Positions 1 to 6,337 of a stretch of DNA of 7,271 nt are shown here, one piece after another. How positions within the stretch are numbered: the stretch's first letter is position 1; every line of letters begins with the position of its first letter. The notes under the pieces are model-generated. The model was not told the DNA's origin. It ran no database searches and saw only the letters and a list, made by a program, of their open reading frames with translations. The position numbers were made by a program, and so were the translations under genes. The stretch comes from Methanobrevibacter sp. (GTDB lineage: Archaea > Methanobacteriota > Methanobacteria > Methanobacteriales > Methanobacteriaceae): NCBI GenBank assembly GCA_021442885.1, contig JABUVA010000028.1, positions 9,281 through 16,551 on the forward strand, read 5' to 3'.

Positions 1-63
1 TAGATGTGATTGCATATGTTTAATGGAGTTTTTCTATAAAAATTTTCATCTTTTTAAATTAAA

Positions 64-115
64 GATAGCTATAATTAAAATGATATTTTTAATAATAATT
101 TCATTTTAGCTAATC
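64..115. repeat. Imperfect inverted repeat upstream of pyrG
   Basis: The 8-base arms TAAAATGA (76-83) and TCATTTTA (101-108) are exact reverse complements around a 17-base AT-rich loop. GATAGC (64-69) and GCTAATC (109-115) extend the pairing imperfectly. It could be the 3' stem-loop of an upstream transcript or an operator. In DNA this AT-rich such pairs also arise by chance, and no downstream T-run is placed like a classical terminator. The rest of 1-279 shows no convincing gene. Confidence 0.25.
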
Positions 116-178
116 AGAATTAACAGTATGTGTTGTTATTATTTATTTTCAATTTAAAATATGTTGGTCATATAGGTT

Positions 179-204
179 GGTTTAACAGAAGAATAGCATA
201 TTTA
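179..204 (+). promoter_or_regulatory. Possible distal promoter of pyrG with TTTAAC element
   Basis: GGTTTAAC (179-186) lies upstream of a TATA-like ATATTTA (198-204). An archaeal start site about 25 bases downstream would fall near 225, giving an untranslated leader of about 55-70 bases. A similar TTWAAC element followed by a TATA-like box lies ahead of both genes in the right half of the window. It competes with the closer TATA-like box at 239-248. Assigned by eye only. Confidence 0.3.
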
Positions 205-238
205 ATGATAATGTAATATTTATTAAGATTAATATTCA

Positions 239-248
239 AATATAAATT
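239..248 (+). promoter_or_regulatory. TATA-like box proximal to pyrG
   Basis: The AATATAAATT stretch resembles an archaeal TATA box. Transcription starting about 25 bases downstream would begin near 268-272, roughly 10 bases ahead of the ATG at 280 and 25 ahead of the alternative CTG start at 295. The short leader leaves no room for a ribosome site ahead of the ATG but does include the GGAGAGG string at 282-288. Confidence 0.4.
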
Positions 249-279
249 ATTAATTATTTATGAAATTTTTAAGCATAAC

Positions 280-1956
280 ATGGAGAGGATTCATCTGACT
301 AAATTTATTATAATAACTGGTGGAGTAGTAAGTTCTATTGGTAAAGGCATTACATCTGCTTCAATGGGCCGTATTTTACGTTCTTATGGTCTTAATGTTG
401 CAGCAATTAAAATTGACCCTTATTTAAATTGGGATTCAGGAACATTAAACCCATATCAACATGGGGAAGTATTTGTAACAAATGATGGTATGGAAACAGA
501 TTTGGATTTAGGTCATTATGAAAGATATTTGGATGTTGAATTACCTGGAATATCTAATATTACTACTGGAAAAGTATATGAGTCTGTTATTGCTAAAGAA
601 AGAGCAGGTGATTTTCTCGGTGCATGTGTTCAAGTTATTCCTCATATCACTGATGAAATTAAGGAAATGATAAAAATTACTGCTAATCAAGATGATTATG
701 ATGTTGTTTTAATTGAATTAGGTGGTACTGTTGGAGATATTGAAAGTCAACCATTTTTAGAAGCTTTAAGACAATTAAGAAATGATGAAGGCTCTAAAAA
801 TGTAATGTTTGTCCATGTTACATTTATTCCTTACTTAGATGCAGCAGGTGAATTTAAAACAAAACCAACACAACATTCAACAAAAGAATTAAGAAGTGTT
901 GGTATTAATCCAGATATTATTGTATGTAGGTCTCAAGAACCTATTGATGATGATTTAAAAGCTAAAATAGCTCATTTTTGTGATGTAGATAAGGATGCTG
1001 TTGTAAACACTCCAGATGCAGGAACTATTTATGAAGTTCCATTAGTCCTTGAAGAAAACAATGTAGGAAAAGTTATAGTAGATAGATTAGGTCTTGATGT
1101 TAATCCAGATTCTTCAAAATTAGCTCAATGGAGGAGTATTGTCAAATCTCTTAAAATTGAGGATCCTGTTGTAAGAATTGGTATTGTAGGTAAATATGTT
1201 GAATTAGAAGATGCATATATTAGTATTCGTGAATCTTTACTTCATGCAGCAGCAGATATTGGTGTAAAGGCAGAAATAGTATATATTAACTCTGATGTAG
1301 ATGAAAATGATAAAGAAGCTATGGATTCATTCTATTGGGAGCTTATGAAATTACATGGTATTTTAATTCCTGGTGGATTTGGAGAACGTGGTGTTGAAGG
1401 TAAATTACTAGCTGTAGACTATGCAATAGAAGAAAATATTCCATTATTTGGTATTTGTTTAGGAATGCAATCTATGGTAATTCAATTTGCAAGACGTAAT
1501 GGATATCCTAATGCTAATAGTTCTGAATTTGACAAAAATAATTCCCATCCTGTTATTGATATGATGGAAGAGCAGAAAAAAATCAAAAACATGGGTGGAA
1601 CAATGCGTTTAGGTTCTTATGATTGTAAAATTATTGAAGGAACTAAAACTTTTGATGCTTATCAAGAAACTGACATCGAAGAGCGTCATAGACATAGGTT
1701 TGAGTTCAATAATGAATATAGGGATTGTTTACAAGATATCTATGTTAAAAATGAAAACAAAGGTATTATAATTTCTGGTACAAGTCCTGATGATTTCTTA
1801 GTAGAAATTATTGAACTTCCAGATCATCCTTGGGCTATTGGTTGTCAATTCCATCCAGAGTTTAAATCTAGACCTAATAGGCCACATCCATTATTTAAAT
1901 CATTTGTCGATGCTGCTTATGGATATTCTAAAAACTGGTGGAATCCATTTAAATAA
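280..1956 (+). CDS. pyrG: CTP synthase (glutamine-hydrolysing)
   Basis: Cytosolic enzyme that makes CTP from UTP, ATP and glutamine, the final step of pyrimidine nucleotide synthesis. The 558 residues match the family's length and two-domain order. The N-terminal amidoligase domain (about 8-275) carries the P-loop GGVVSSIGKG with K22, the ETDLDLGHYER motif (D76 matches the Mg-binding Asp72 of E. coli) and ELGGTVGDIES with E146. The C-terminal class I glutaminase (about 300-550) has the oxyanion strand PGGFGERG, nucleophile C393 in GICLGMQS, and H525/E527 in QFHPEF, so the catalytic triad is intact. Numbering is from the ATG at 280. The first five residues (MERIH) lie outside the conserved region, and a CTG start at 295 is possible. 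It is first of three close genes on this strand; nothing suggests decay. Confidence 0.98.
   Translation: MERIHLTKFIIITGGVVSSIGKGITSASMGRILRSYGLNVAAIKIDPYLNWDSGTLNPYQHGEVFVTNDGMETDLDLGHYERYLDVELPGISNITTGKVYESVIAKERAGDFLGACVQVIPHITDEIKEMIKITANQDDYDVVLIELGGTVGDIESQPFLEALRQLRNDEGSKNVMFVHVTFIPYLDAAGEFKTKPTQHSTKELRSVGINPDIIVCRSQEPIDDDLKAKIAHFCDVDKDAVVNTPDAGTIYEVPLVLEENNVGKVIVDRLGLDVNPDSSKLAQWRSIVKSLKIEDPVVRIGIVGKYVELEDAYISIRESLLHAAADIGVKAEIVYINSDVDENDKEAMDSFYWELMKLHGILIPGGFGERGVEGKLLAVDYAIEENIPLFGICLGMQSMVIQFARRNGYPNANSSEFDKNNSHPVIDMMEEQKKIKNMGGTMRLGSYDCKIIEGTKTFDAYQETDIEERHRHRFEFNNEYRDCLQDIYVKNENKGIIISGTSPDDFLVEIIELPDHPWAIGCQFHPEFKSRPNRPHPLFKSFVDAAYGYSKNWWNPFK
282..288 (+). promoter_or_regulatory. 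Shine-Dalgarno-like GGAGAGG inside the annotated start of pyrG
   Basis: GGAGAGG contains both GGAG and GAGG matches to the archaeal anti-Shine-Dalgarno. It ends six bases before a CTG codon at 295-297, after which the protein reads TKFIIITGG, the usual beginning of the family. No purine-rich site precedes the ATG at 280. This raises the possibility that translation starts at the CTG; see the matching finding. Confidence 0.35.
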
Positions 1957-1966
1957 ATTTTAATAT

Positions 1967-1981
1967 TTTATATTATAATAT
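1967..1981 (+). promoter_or_regulatory. TATA-like box and 12-base palindrome before the symporter gene
   Basis: TTTATATTA (1967-1975) resembles an archaeal TATA box, and ATATTATAATAT (1970-1981) is a perfect 12-base palindrome overlapping it. A start about 25 bases downstream of the box falls near 1996, the preferred start codon of the symporter, which would give a leaderless transcript. The sequence is pure A/T, so chance is a serious alternative. Read-through from pyrG is also possible. Confidence 0.3.
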
Positions 1982-1995
1982 GATGAATGATTTTG

Positions 1996-3468
1996 ATGTC
2001 AGAGAATTATAAAAAACAGAAATGGGGCAGTTCTTTGTCATTTTTAATGGCAATGATTGGGGCTGCTGTTGGTCTTGGAAATATTTGGAGATTTAGTTAT
2101 GTCCTTTACTCAAATGGTGGAGGAGCATTTTTTATTCCATATTTAATAGCTATTTTTTTAATGGCTATTCCTTTTTTAATTTTAGAATATGGAATTGGAT
2201 TTAGTTTTAGAAGGTCATTTGCAAGAATTTTAGAAAAAATTAATCCTAAACTTGAATTTATCGGTTGGGCACTTGCTTTACTGGTTTTTATTGTCTGTTG
2301 TTATTATTTAGTAATTATTTCATGGGATTTTATTTATCTTGTTGCAAGTCCTTTTTCTGTTTGGGGAAGTGATCCTGCTAATTTCTTTTTAACCTCTGTT
2401 GGAGGTGGATTTGATTTTAATGGAATAACAAGAATTATTGTACCTACTGTTATTTGTGTAGTTGTTATGTGGGTTATTTTATGGTTTGTTTCTCATAAAT
2501 CTGTTGAAGATGGAATTGGTAAAGTTTCTAAAATTTTAATTCCTTTACTTTTTATTATTATGGCTATAATTGTTATTTTTTCATTTACTCTTCCAGGTCA
2601 TGAATTAGGAATCAATGTATTACTTCATCCTAATTGGTCTAGTTTAACTAAAGTAGATATTTGGATTTCTGCTTTTGCACAAGTTATTTTCTCACTTTCA
2701 ATGGGCCAAGCTGTTGCATTAACTTATGCAAGTTATTTAGATGAAGATTCAAAATTAAATGATAATGTTTTAATTGTTGTAGCTTCTAATTCTTGTTTTG
2801 AAATATTTACTTCATTAGGTGTTTTTTCTATTTTAGGTTTTATGTCTTTAAAAGCTGGTGTTCCTATTCAACAGTTAATCGCTGAAGGAACAAGTTTGAT
2901 GTTTATTGTATTTCCAACAATTTTTGATACAATGGGTGTTTTTGGTAAGATTTTAGGTCCTTTATTTTTCCTTGCAATATTATTTGCAGGTATTACATCG
3001 GCTGTTGGGTTTTTTGAACCAATATCTGCATCATTATCAGATAAGTTTAATTTATCACGTAAAAAAACAGTTACAATACTTTGTATTATAGGTTTTTGTA
3101 TATCACTTATATTTACATCAGGGATTGGAAGTTATCTTGTAGGAATTGTAGATGAGGTTGTTAATGAATTTGGAATATTGTTATTAATAGCTATTCAATG
3201 TATTATATTTACTTGGATTTATGGAATTGATCGTTTAATTCCTATTGTTAATAGAAATTCTTGGTTTAAAGTTGGTAAACTATGGACTGTTATTCTTAAA
3301 TACATCCTCCCAATTGTTTTATTTGTAATATGGGGTTGGGGAATTATTGAATTATATTTTAATGCAAAACCTTTAGAAGGTATTGTGATAATTCTAATAA
3401 TAATTTTCATTATTATTGCTTCATTACTTCTTACTAAATTTTCTAAAAAACCACAAGTAGAGACATAA
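1996..3468 (+). CDS. Sodium-dependent transporter, NSS/SNF family (LeuT fold)
   Basis: Membrane symporter expected to import an amino acid or similar small molecule with Na+. With the ATG at 1996 it has 490 residues and about 12 hydrophobic segments, as in LeuT. Recognisable are TM1 AAVGLGNIWRF with A24, N29 and R32; Y104 in TM3; TM6 FSLSMGQ (F232, S233, S235); TM7 N265 and E269; and TM8 FAGITS (A331, T334, S335). By comparison with LeuT as remembered, both sodium sites look intact. Glu at 269, the LeuT Glu290 position, fits chloride-independent prokaryotic transport. The usual WRFPY is WRFSY here (S34). The substrate cannot be read from sequence. An in-frame ATG at 1987 adds three residues; 1996 was preferred because family members begin shortly before the KWGS motif, and neither start has a good ribosome site. 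It ends 19 bases before the MATE gene. Confidence 0.93.
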   Translation: MSENYKKQKWGSSLSFLMAMIGAAVGLGNIWRFSYVLYSNGGGAFFIPYLIAIFLMAIPFLILEYGIGFSFRRSFARILEKINPKLEFIGWALALLVFIVCCYYLVIISWDFIYLVASPFSVWGSDPANFFLTSVGGGFDFNGITRIIVPTVICVVVMWVILWFVSHKSVEDGIGKVSKILIPLLFIIMAIIVIFSFTLPGHELGINVLLHPNWSSLTKVDIWISAFAQVIFSLSMGQAVALTYASYLDEDSKLNDNVLIVVASNSCFEIFTSLGVFSILGFMSLKAGVPIQQLIAEGTSLMFIVFPTIFDTMGVFGKILGPLFFLAILFAGITSAVGFFEPISASLSDKFNLSRKKTVTILCIIGFCISLIFTSGIGSYLVGIVDEVVNEFGILLLIAIQCIIFTWIYGIDRLIPIVNRNSWFKVGKLWTVILKYILPIVLFVIWGWGIIELYFNAKPLEGIVIILIIIFIIIASLLLTKFSKKPQVET

Positions 3469-3477
3469 ACATTTAAT

Positions 3478-3483
3478 AGGTGA
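3478..3483 (+). promoter_or_regulatory. Shine-Dalgarno site of the MATE gene
   Basis: AGGTGA lies four bases before the ATG at 3488 and matches the anti-Shine-Dalgarno sequence well. It fixes the start. With only 19 bases between the symporter stop and this ATG, it supports translation from a shared transcript. Confidence 0.7.
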
Positions 3484-3487
3484 AATA

Positions 3488-4852
3488 ATGAGAATTAATG
3501 AAAACATAAAATCCATTAGTGGAGATCCTAAAAAGGCCATTAAAAAACTTTCACTACCTATAGTTTTAACAATGCTTCTTGCTGTTGCAAATAATCTTGT
3601 TGACAGTATTTGGGTTTCTGGACTTGGTGTAGGTCCATTAGCAGCTATGGGTTTTACAACTCCTATCTTTTTAGTTCTTGTTGGAATAGGTGCTGGTGTA
3701 GGTGCTGGTGCAAATTCACTTTTATCACGTTTTGTAGGTGCTGAAGATAGTAAAGGTGTAAATAATGGTGCTATCCATTCATTATTAATAAGTATTGTTA
3801 TATGTATTATATTAACAGTTTTTTTTGCATTTGCTTTAGAACCTATCCTTTATTTAATGGGTGCAGGTTCAGTAATTAATTATGGATTAGAATATGGGTA
3901 TATAATTGTTATTTTTTCTTTTACAATTATTCTACCAAATGTTTTTTCTGGAATGTTTAGAGCAGAAGGAGATATTAAAAGAGCTACACTTTCATTAGCT
4001 TTAGCAGCTATTATTAATCTTATTTTAAATCCTATTTTTATTTACACTTTAAATTTAGGAATTAAGGGTTCTGCAATAGCTACTGTTGTTGCATCTTTTA
4101 TAAATCTATTAATTTTTATTTATTGGATGTTTATTAAAAAAGATACATTCTTCTCATATGATTTTAAGAATTTCAAATACCAGTCAAAAATTGTTAAAGA
4201 TATTTTAGTTGTAAGCTTACCTGCTAGTTTAGAAGAAATTCTAATGGCTGTGGTTTCTATTGTTTTAAATTATTTAGTAGAAATTACAGGAGGAACTATA
4301 GCTGTTGCTTCTTTTACAGCAGGATGGAGAATTTTGTCAATGGCTATTATCCCACCATTAGGAATAGCTATATCTTCTATTACTGTTGTAGGTATTGCTT
4401 TTGGTGCTAAGAAATTTAAAAATCTTAGAACTTCAGTAAGATATACTGTTAAATTAGGTTTAATTTATTCAATTATAATAACTATTCTTCTATTTATATT
4501 CGCTAATCAAATATCTTTATTATTCTCATATTCAACTAATAGTGTTACTATATCAAATGAAATTACAAAATTTTTAAGAATAATGGGATTATATATTATT
4601 CCTGTTGCTTTTGGTACTGCAGCAGCTTCTGCTTTTCAGGGTATGGGAAAAGGATTTAGTAGTTTATCAATTACATTGTTAAGGGAAGTGATTTTAGTAA
4701 GTATATTTGCTTATTTATTTTCTATTGTATTTGGATTTGGAGTTTTAGGAGTTTATATTGGATTAATTTTAGGTGATATTATTGGTTGTGCAATAGGATA
4801 TATTGGGCTTGAATATTATATCTATGGTTTGATTAAAAAGGCCAAATCCTAG
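3488..4852 (+). CDS. MATE-family multidrug/toxin efflux transporter
   Basis: Inner-membrane antiporter that exports organic compounds in exchange for Na+ or H+. Its 454 residues and about 12 membrane segments in two homologous halves (about 15-225 and 235-450) are typical of the family. The N-terminal GDPKKAIKKLSLPI and NNLVDSIWVSGLG closely resemble the archaeal DinF-like branch that includes PfMATE of Pyrococcus furiosus. Compared with PfMATE from memory, the cation-site positions are D39 (Asp41), N177 (Asn180), N181 (Asp184) and T199 (Thr202). Three are kept, while the second acidic residue is Asn in NLILNPIFIY. The start follows a clear Shine-Dalgarno site 19 bases after the symporter, so the two transporters probably form an operon. 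Substrate and coupling ion are not evident from sequence. Confidence 0.94.
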   Translation: MRINENIKSISGDPKKAIKKLSLPIVLTMLLAVANNLVDSIWVSGLGVGPLAAMGFTTPIFLVLVGIGAGVGAGANSLLSRFVGAEDSKGVNNGAIHSLLISIVICIILTVFFAFALEPILYLMGAGSVINYGLEYGYIIVIFSFTIILPNVFSGMFRAEGDIKRATLSLALAAIINLILNPIFIYTLNLGIKGSAIATVVASFINLLIFIYWMFIKKDTFFSYDFKNFKYQSKIVKDILVVSLPASLEEILMAVVSIVLNYLVEITGGTIAVASFTAGWRILSMAIIPPLGIAISSITVVGIAFGAKKFKNLRTSVRYTVKLGLIYSIIITILLFIFANQISLLFSYSTNSVTISNEITKFLRIMGLYIIPVAFGTAAASAFQGMGKGFSSLSITLLREVILVSIFAYLFSIVFGFGVLGVYIGLILGDIIGCAIGYIGLEYYIYGLIKKAKS

Positions 4853-4893
4853 ATTTAATTCTTTTCTTTATTTAAGTTTTAGCTGTTTTTAAT
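4844..4893 (+). terminator. Probable terminator after the MATE gene
   Basis: A small inverted repeat AAATC-CTA-GATTT (4844-4856) spans the stop codon. It is followed by several T-runs (4858-4893), the usual archaeal termination signal. This fits the end of the transporter transcript ahead of a separately expressed gene. Confidence 0.45.
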
Positions 4894-4982
4894 TATTTAG
4901 TGGCACTGTTTTTATTATAAAAAAATCTTTTTTAGGTTTAAATTTATTAATTAAGAGATATAAAATTAGTATTAGGTATTTT

Positions 4983-5017
4983 ATTATTAAGGGTAAATTA
5001 GGGAGATGCTTAATAAT
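4983..5017. repeat. Inverted repeat, 9-base arms, GGG-containing loop
   Basis: ATTATTAAG (4983-4991) and CTTAATAAT (5009-5017) are exact reverse complements around a 17-base loop that contains GGGAGATG. If transcription starts from the TATA-like box at 4958-4965 (expected start near 4988), the stem would lie at the 5' end of the leader RNA. Otherwise it could be a protein-binding site. Chance pairing in AT-rich DNA cannot be excluded. Confidence 0.3.
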
Positions 5018-5054
5018 TAAATAATTTAATAAGTCTAAGATTTATTAAATGTTA

Positions 5055-5080
5055 GGTTAAACAGTATTATAGTTATAAAT
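5055..5080 (+). promoter_or_regulatory. Promoter of the tocopherol-cyclase-like gene
   Basis: GGTTAAAC (5055-5062) lies upstream of TAGTTATAA (5070-5078), which contains a TATA-like TTATAAAT (5073-5080). A start about 25 bases downstream falls near 5099-5101, close to the preferred ATG, suggesting a leaderless or very short leader. The same order, TTTAAC then TAGTTATAA, recurs ahead of the DUF169 gene at 6283-6302. Confidence 0.4.
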
Positions 5081-5098
5081 TAAAAAATGAGGGTTAAT

Positions 5099-6229
5099 AT
5101 GGTTAAACCAAGAAAAAATGACATTTCAAGAGATGAATTTATGTTAACTAAAGGTCTGGCTAAATGTGGTTATGACTGGTGGTGGCATTCATTTACAGCT
5201 CATAATAGTGAAACTGGTGAAGAAAAACCATTCTTTTTAGAATTCTTCCTATGTAATCCAGCTACTGGTGGTGATGAACCAGTATTTGGACAATTGCCTG
5301 AAAATAAAGCAAATGGTATTAAACCATCTTATTTAATGATTAAAGTAGGATGTTGGGGAAAACAAGCAAAACAAATTCATAGGTTCTTTGGATGGAATAA
5401 AATAGATGTAACTAAAACAGTTCCATTTTCAATAAAAGCAGATGATTGTTTCTTAAATGAAAAAGAAACATATGGTAAAATTCATCTAACCAAAGAAGAA
5501 AATTCAAAACATCCTGAATATATGTGTGATGCTGGGGATGTTCAATGGAATCTTAAAATCAATAAGATAATCCCATTTAATGTAGGATATGGTGCTGGAA
5601 AAACATTAAGAAATATGCAGGTATTTGAAATGTTTTGGCATGTTGAAGGAATGAAATCTGAGTTTGAAGGAGAAATTACAATGGATGGTGTTAAATACAC
5701 TGTTGATCCTAAAACATGTTATGGATACTCAGATAAAAACTGGGGTAAAAACTTCACCTCTCCATGGGTATGGTTATCATCTAACAATTTAACAAGTAAA
5801 AAAACAGGTAAAAAACTAAAAAACAGTGCATTTGACATTGGTGGTGGAAGACCAAAAGTAGGTCCTATTGCACTAAATAGACAACTTCTCTCATTATTTG
5901 ATTATGAAGGAGAATTATATGAATTCAACTTCTCTAAATTTTGGGATAAAGTTTCAACTAAATTTAACTGTGAAGAAACAGATAAACAAATTATATGGCA
6001 TGTTGAACAATCTACATGGAATAAAAAGATGGTTACAGATATTACATGTGAAAAAGAAGATATGCTATTTGTTAACTACGAAGCTCCAACAGGTGAGAAA
6101 AGACATAATAAATTATGGAATGGAGGAAATGGAGTAGGTACTGTTAAATTATATAAAAAAGGTAAATTAGTTGATGAAATTTACTGTGAAAATATTGGAT
6201 GTGAGTATGGAGAATTTGACCCAGAATAG
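5099..6229 (+). CDS. Tocopherol-cyclase-like protein, substrate unknown
   Basis: The 376-residue protein resembles the tocopherol cyclase (VTE1)/CrtC-like group of beta-rich, lipocalin-type proteins. The key signatures are YGYSDKNWG (208-216) followed by SPWVWLSSNN (221-230), which recall the plant cyclase pattern of an E/DKNWG turn then WFW..CN. An aromatic N-terminal GYDWWWHSF (25-33) and FFLEFFLCNP also fit a hydrophobic ligand barrel. There is no signal peptide or membrane segment, so it is probably cytosolic. Plant members close the chromanol ring of tocopherol; methanogens are not known to make this, so the ligand is open, perhaps a prenyl lipid. An upstream ATG at 5087 adds four residues but has no ribosome site, while GAGGG (5089-5093) sits five bases before 5099. 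It stands alone between T-tracts, next to a DUF169 gene. Confidence 0.75.
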   Translation: MVKPRKNDISRDEFMLTKGLAKCGYDWWWHSFTAHNSETGEEKPFFLEFFLCNPATGGDEPVFGQLPENKANGIKPSYLMIKVGCWGKQAKQIHRFFGWNKIDVTKTVPFSIKADDCFLNEKETYGKIHLTKEENSKHPEYMCDAGDVQWNLKINKIIPFNVGYGAGKTLRNMQVFEMFWHVEGMKSEFEGEITMDGVKYTVDPKTCYGYSDKNWGKNFTSPWVWLSSNNLTSKKTGKKLKNSAFDIGGGRPKVGPIALNRQLLSLFDYEGELYEFNFSKFWDKVSTKFNCEETDKQIIWHVEQSTWNKKMVTDITCEKEDMLFVNYEAPTGEKRHNKLWNGGNGVGTVKLYKKGKLVDEIYCENIGCEYGEFDPE

Positions 6230-6248
6230 ATTCTTCCTACTTTATAAC

Positions 6249-6266
6249 TTTTTTTTAATCTTTTTT
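6249..6266 (+). terminator. T-tract terminator after the tocopherol-cyclase-like gene
   Basis: Eight T residues (6249-6256) and six more (6261-6266) begin about 20 bases after the stop codon. Such runs without a strong hairpin are the usual archaeal termination signal. The position suggests that the next gene is transcribed separately. Confidence 0.55.
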
Positions 6267-6282
6267 AAAATCTATTAGCTAG

Positions 6283-6309
6283 TTTAACGGTAGTAGTTAT
6301 AATATAAAT
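6283..6309 (+). promoter_or_regulatory. Promoter of the DUF169 gene
   Basis: TTTAACGGTA (6283-6292) is followed by TAGTTATAA (6294-6302) and a second TATA-like AATATAAAT (6301-6309). Transcription would start near 6324-6332. This order closely resembles the promoter segment at 5055-5080. A GGATGTG string (6326-6332), five bases before the ATG at 6338, may act as a weak Shine-Dalgarno site if the transcript starts early enough. Confidence 0.4.
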
Positions 6310-6337
6310 TATCATAATGCTATTTGGATGTGTTTAA

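Larger units (their letters stand above)
4853..5098. other. Intergenic region ahead of the tocopherol-cyclase-like gene
   Basis: About 246 bases separate the MATE stop from the preferred start of the next gene. It holds the T-tract terminator, a distant TATA-like ATATAAAA (4958-4965), an inverted repeat with 9-base arms (4983-5017) and a proximal TTATAAAT box (5073-5080). GGTTAAAC occurs on each side of that box, at 5055-5062 and at 5101-5108 just inside the next gene. No convincing coding sequence or RNA gene was found. The size and density of elements suggest a regulated promoter. Confidence 0.5.

Noticed and set aside
3219..3410. 63-residue open frame on the minus strand
   Set aside because: It lies wholly inside the well-supported symporter gene, antisense to its C-terminal membrane segments, and has no recognisable product.
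4919..4933. A-run followed by T-run resembling a hairpin terminator
   Set aside because: The arms are separated by only two bases, so no stable hairpin can form; at most it is an additional T-tract.
5006..5020. Four-codon upstream frame after GGGAG in the intergenic region
   Set aside because: The purine run directly abuts the ATG and the frame is only four codons long, so a regulatory upstream frame cannot be argued without a mapped transcript.
5898..6137. 79-residue open frame on the plus strand
   Set aside because: It is an alternative frame inside the tocopherol-cyclase-like gene, has low-complexity composition and lacks a ribosome site.
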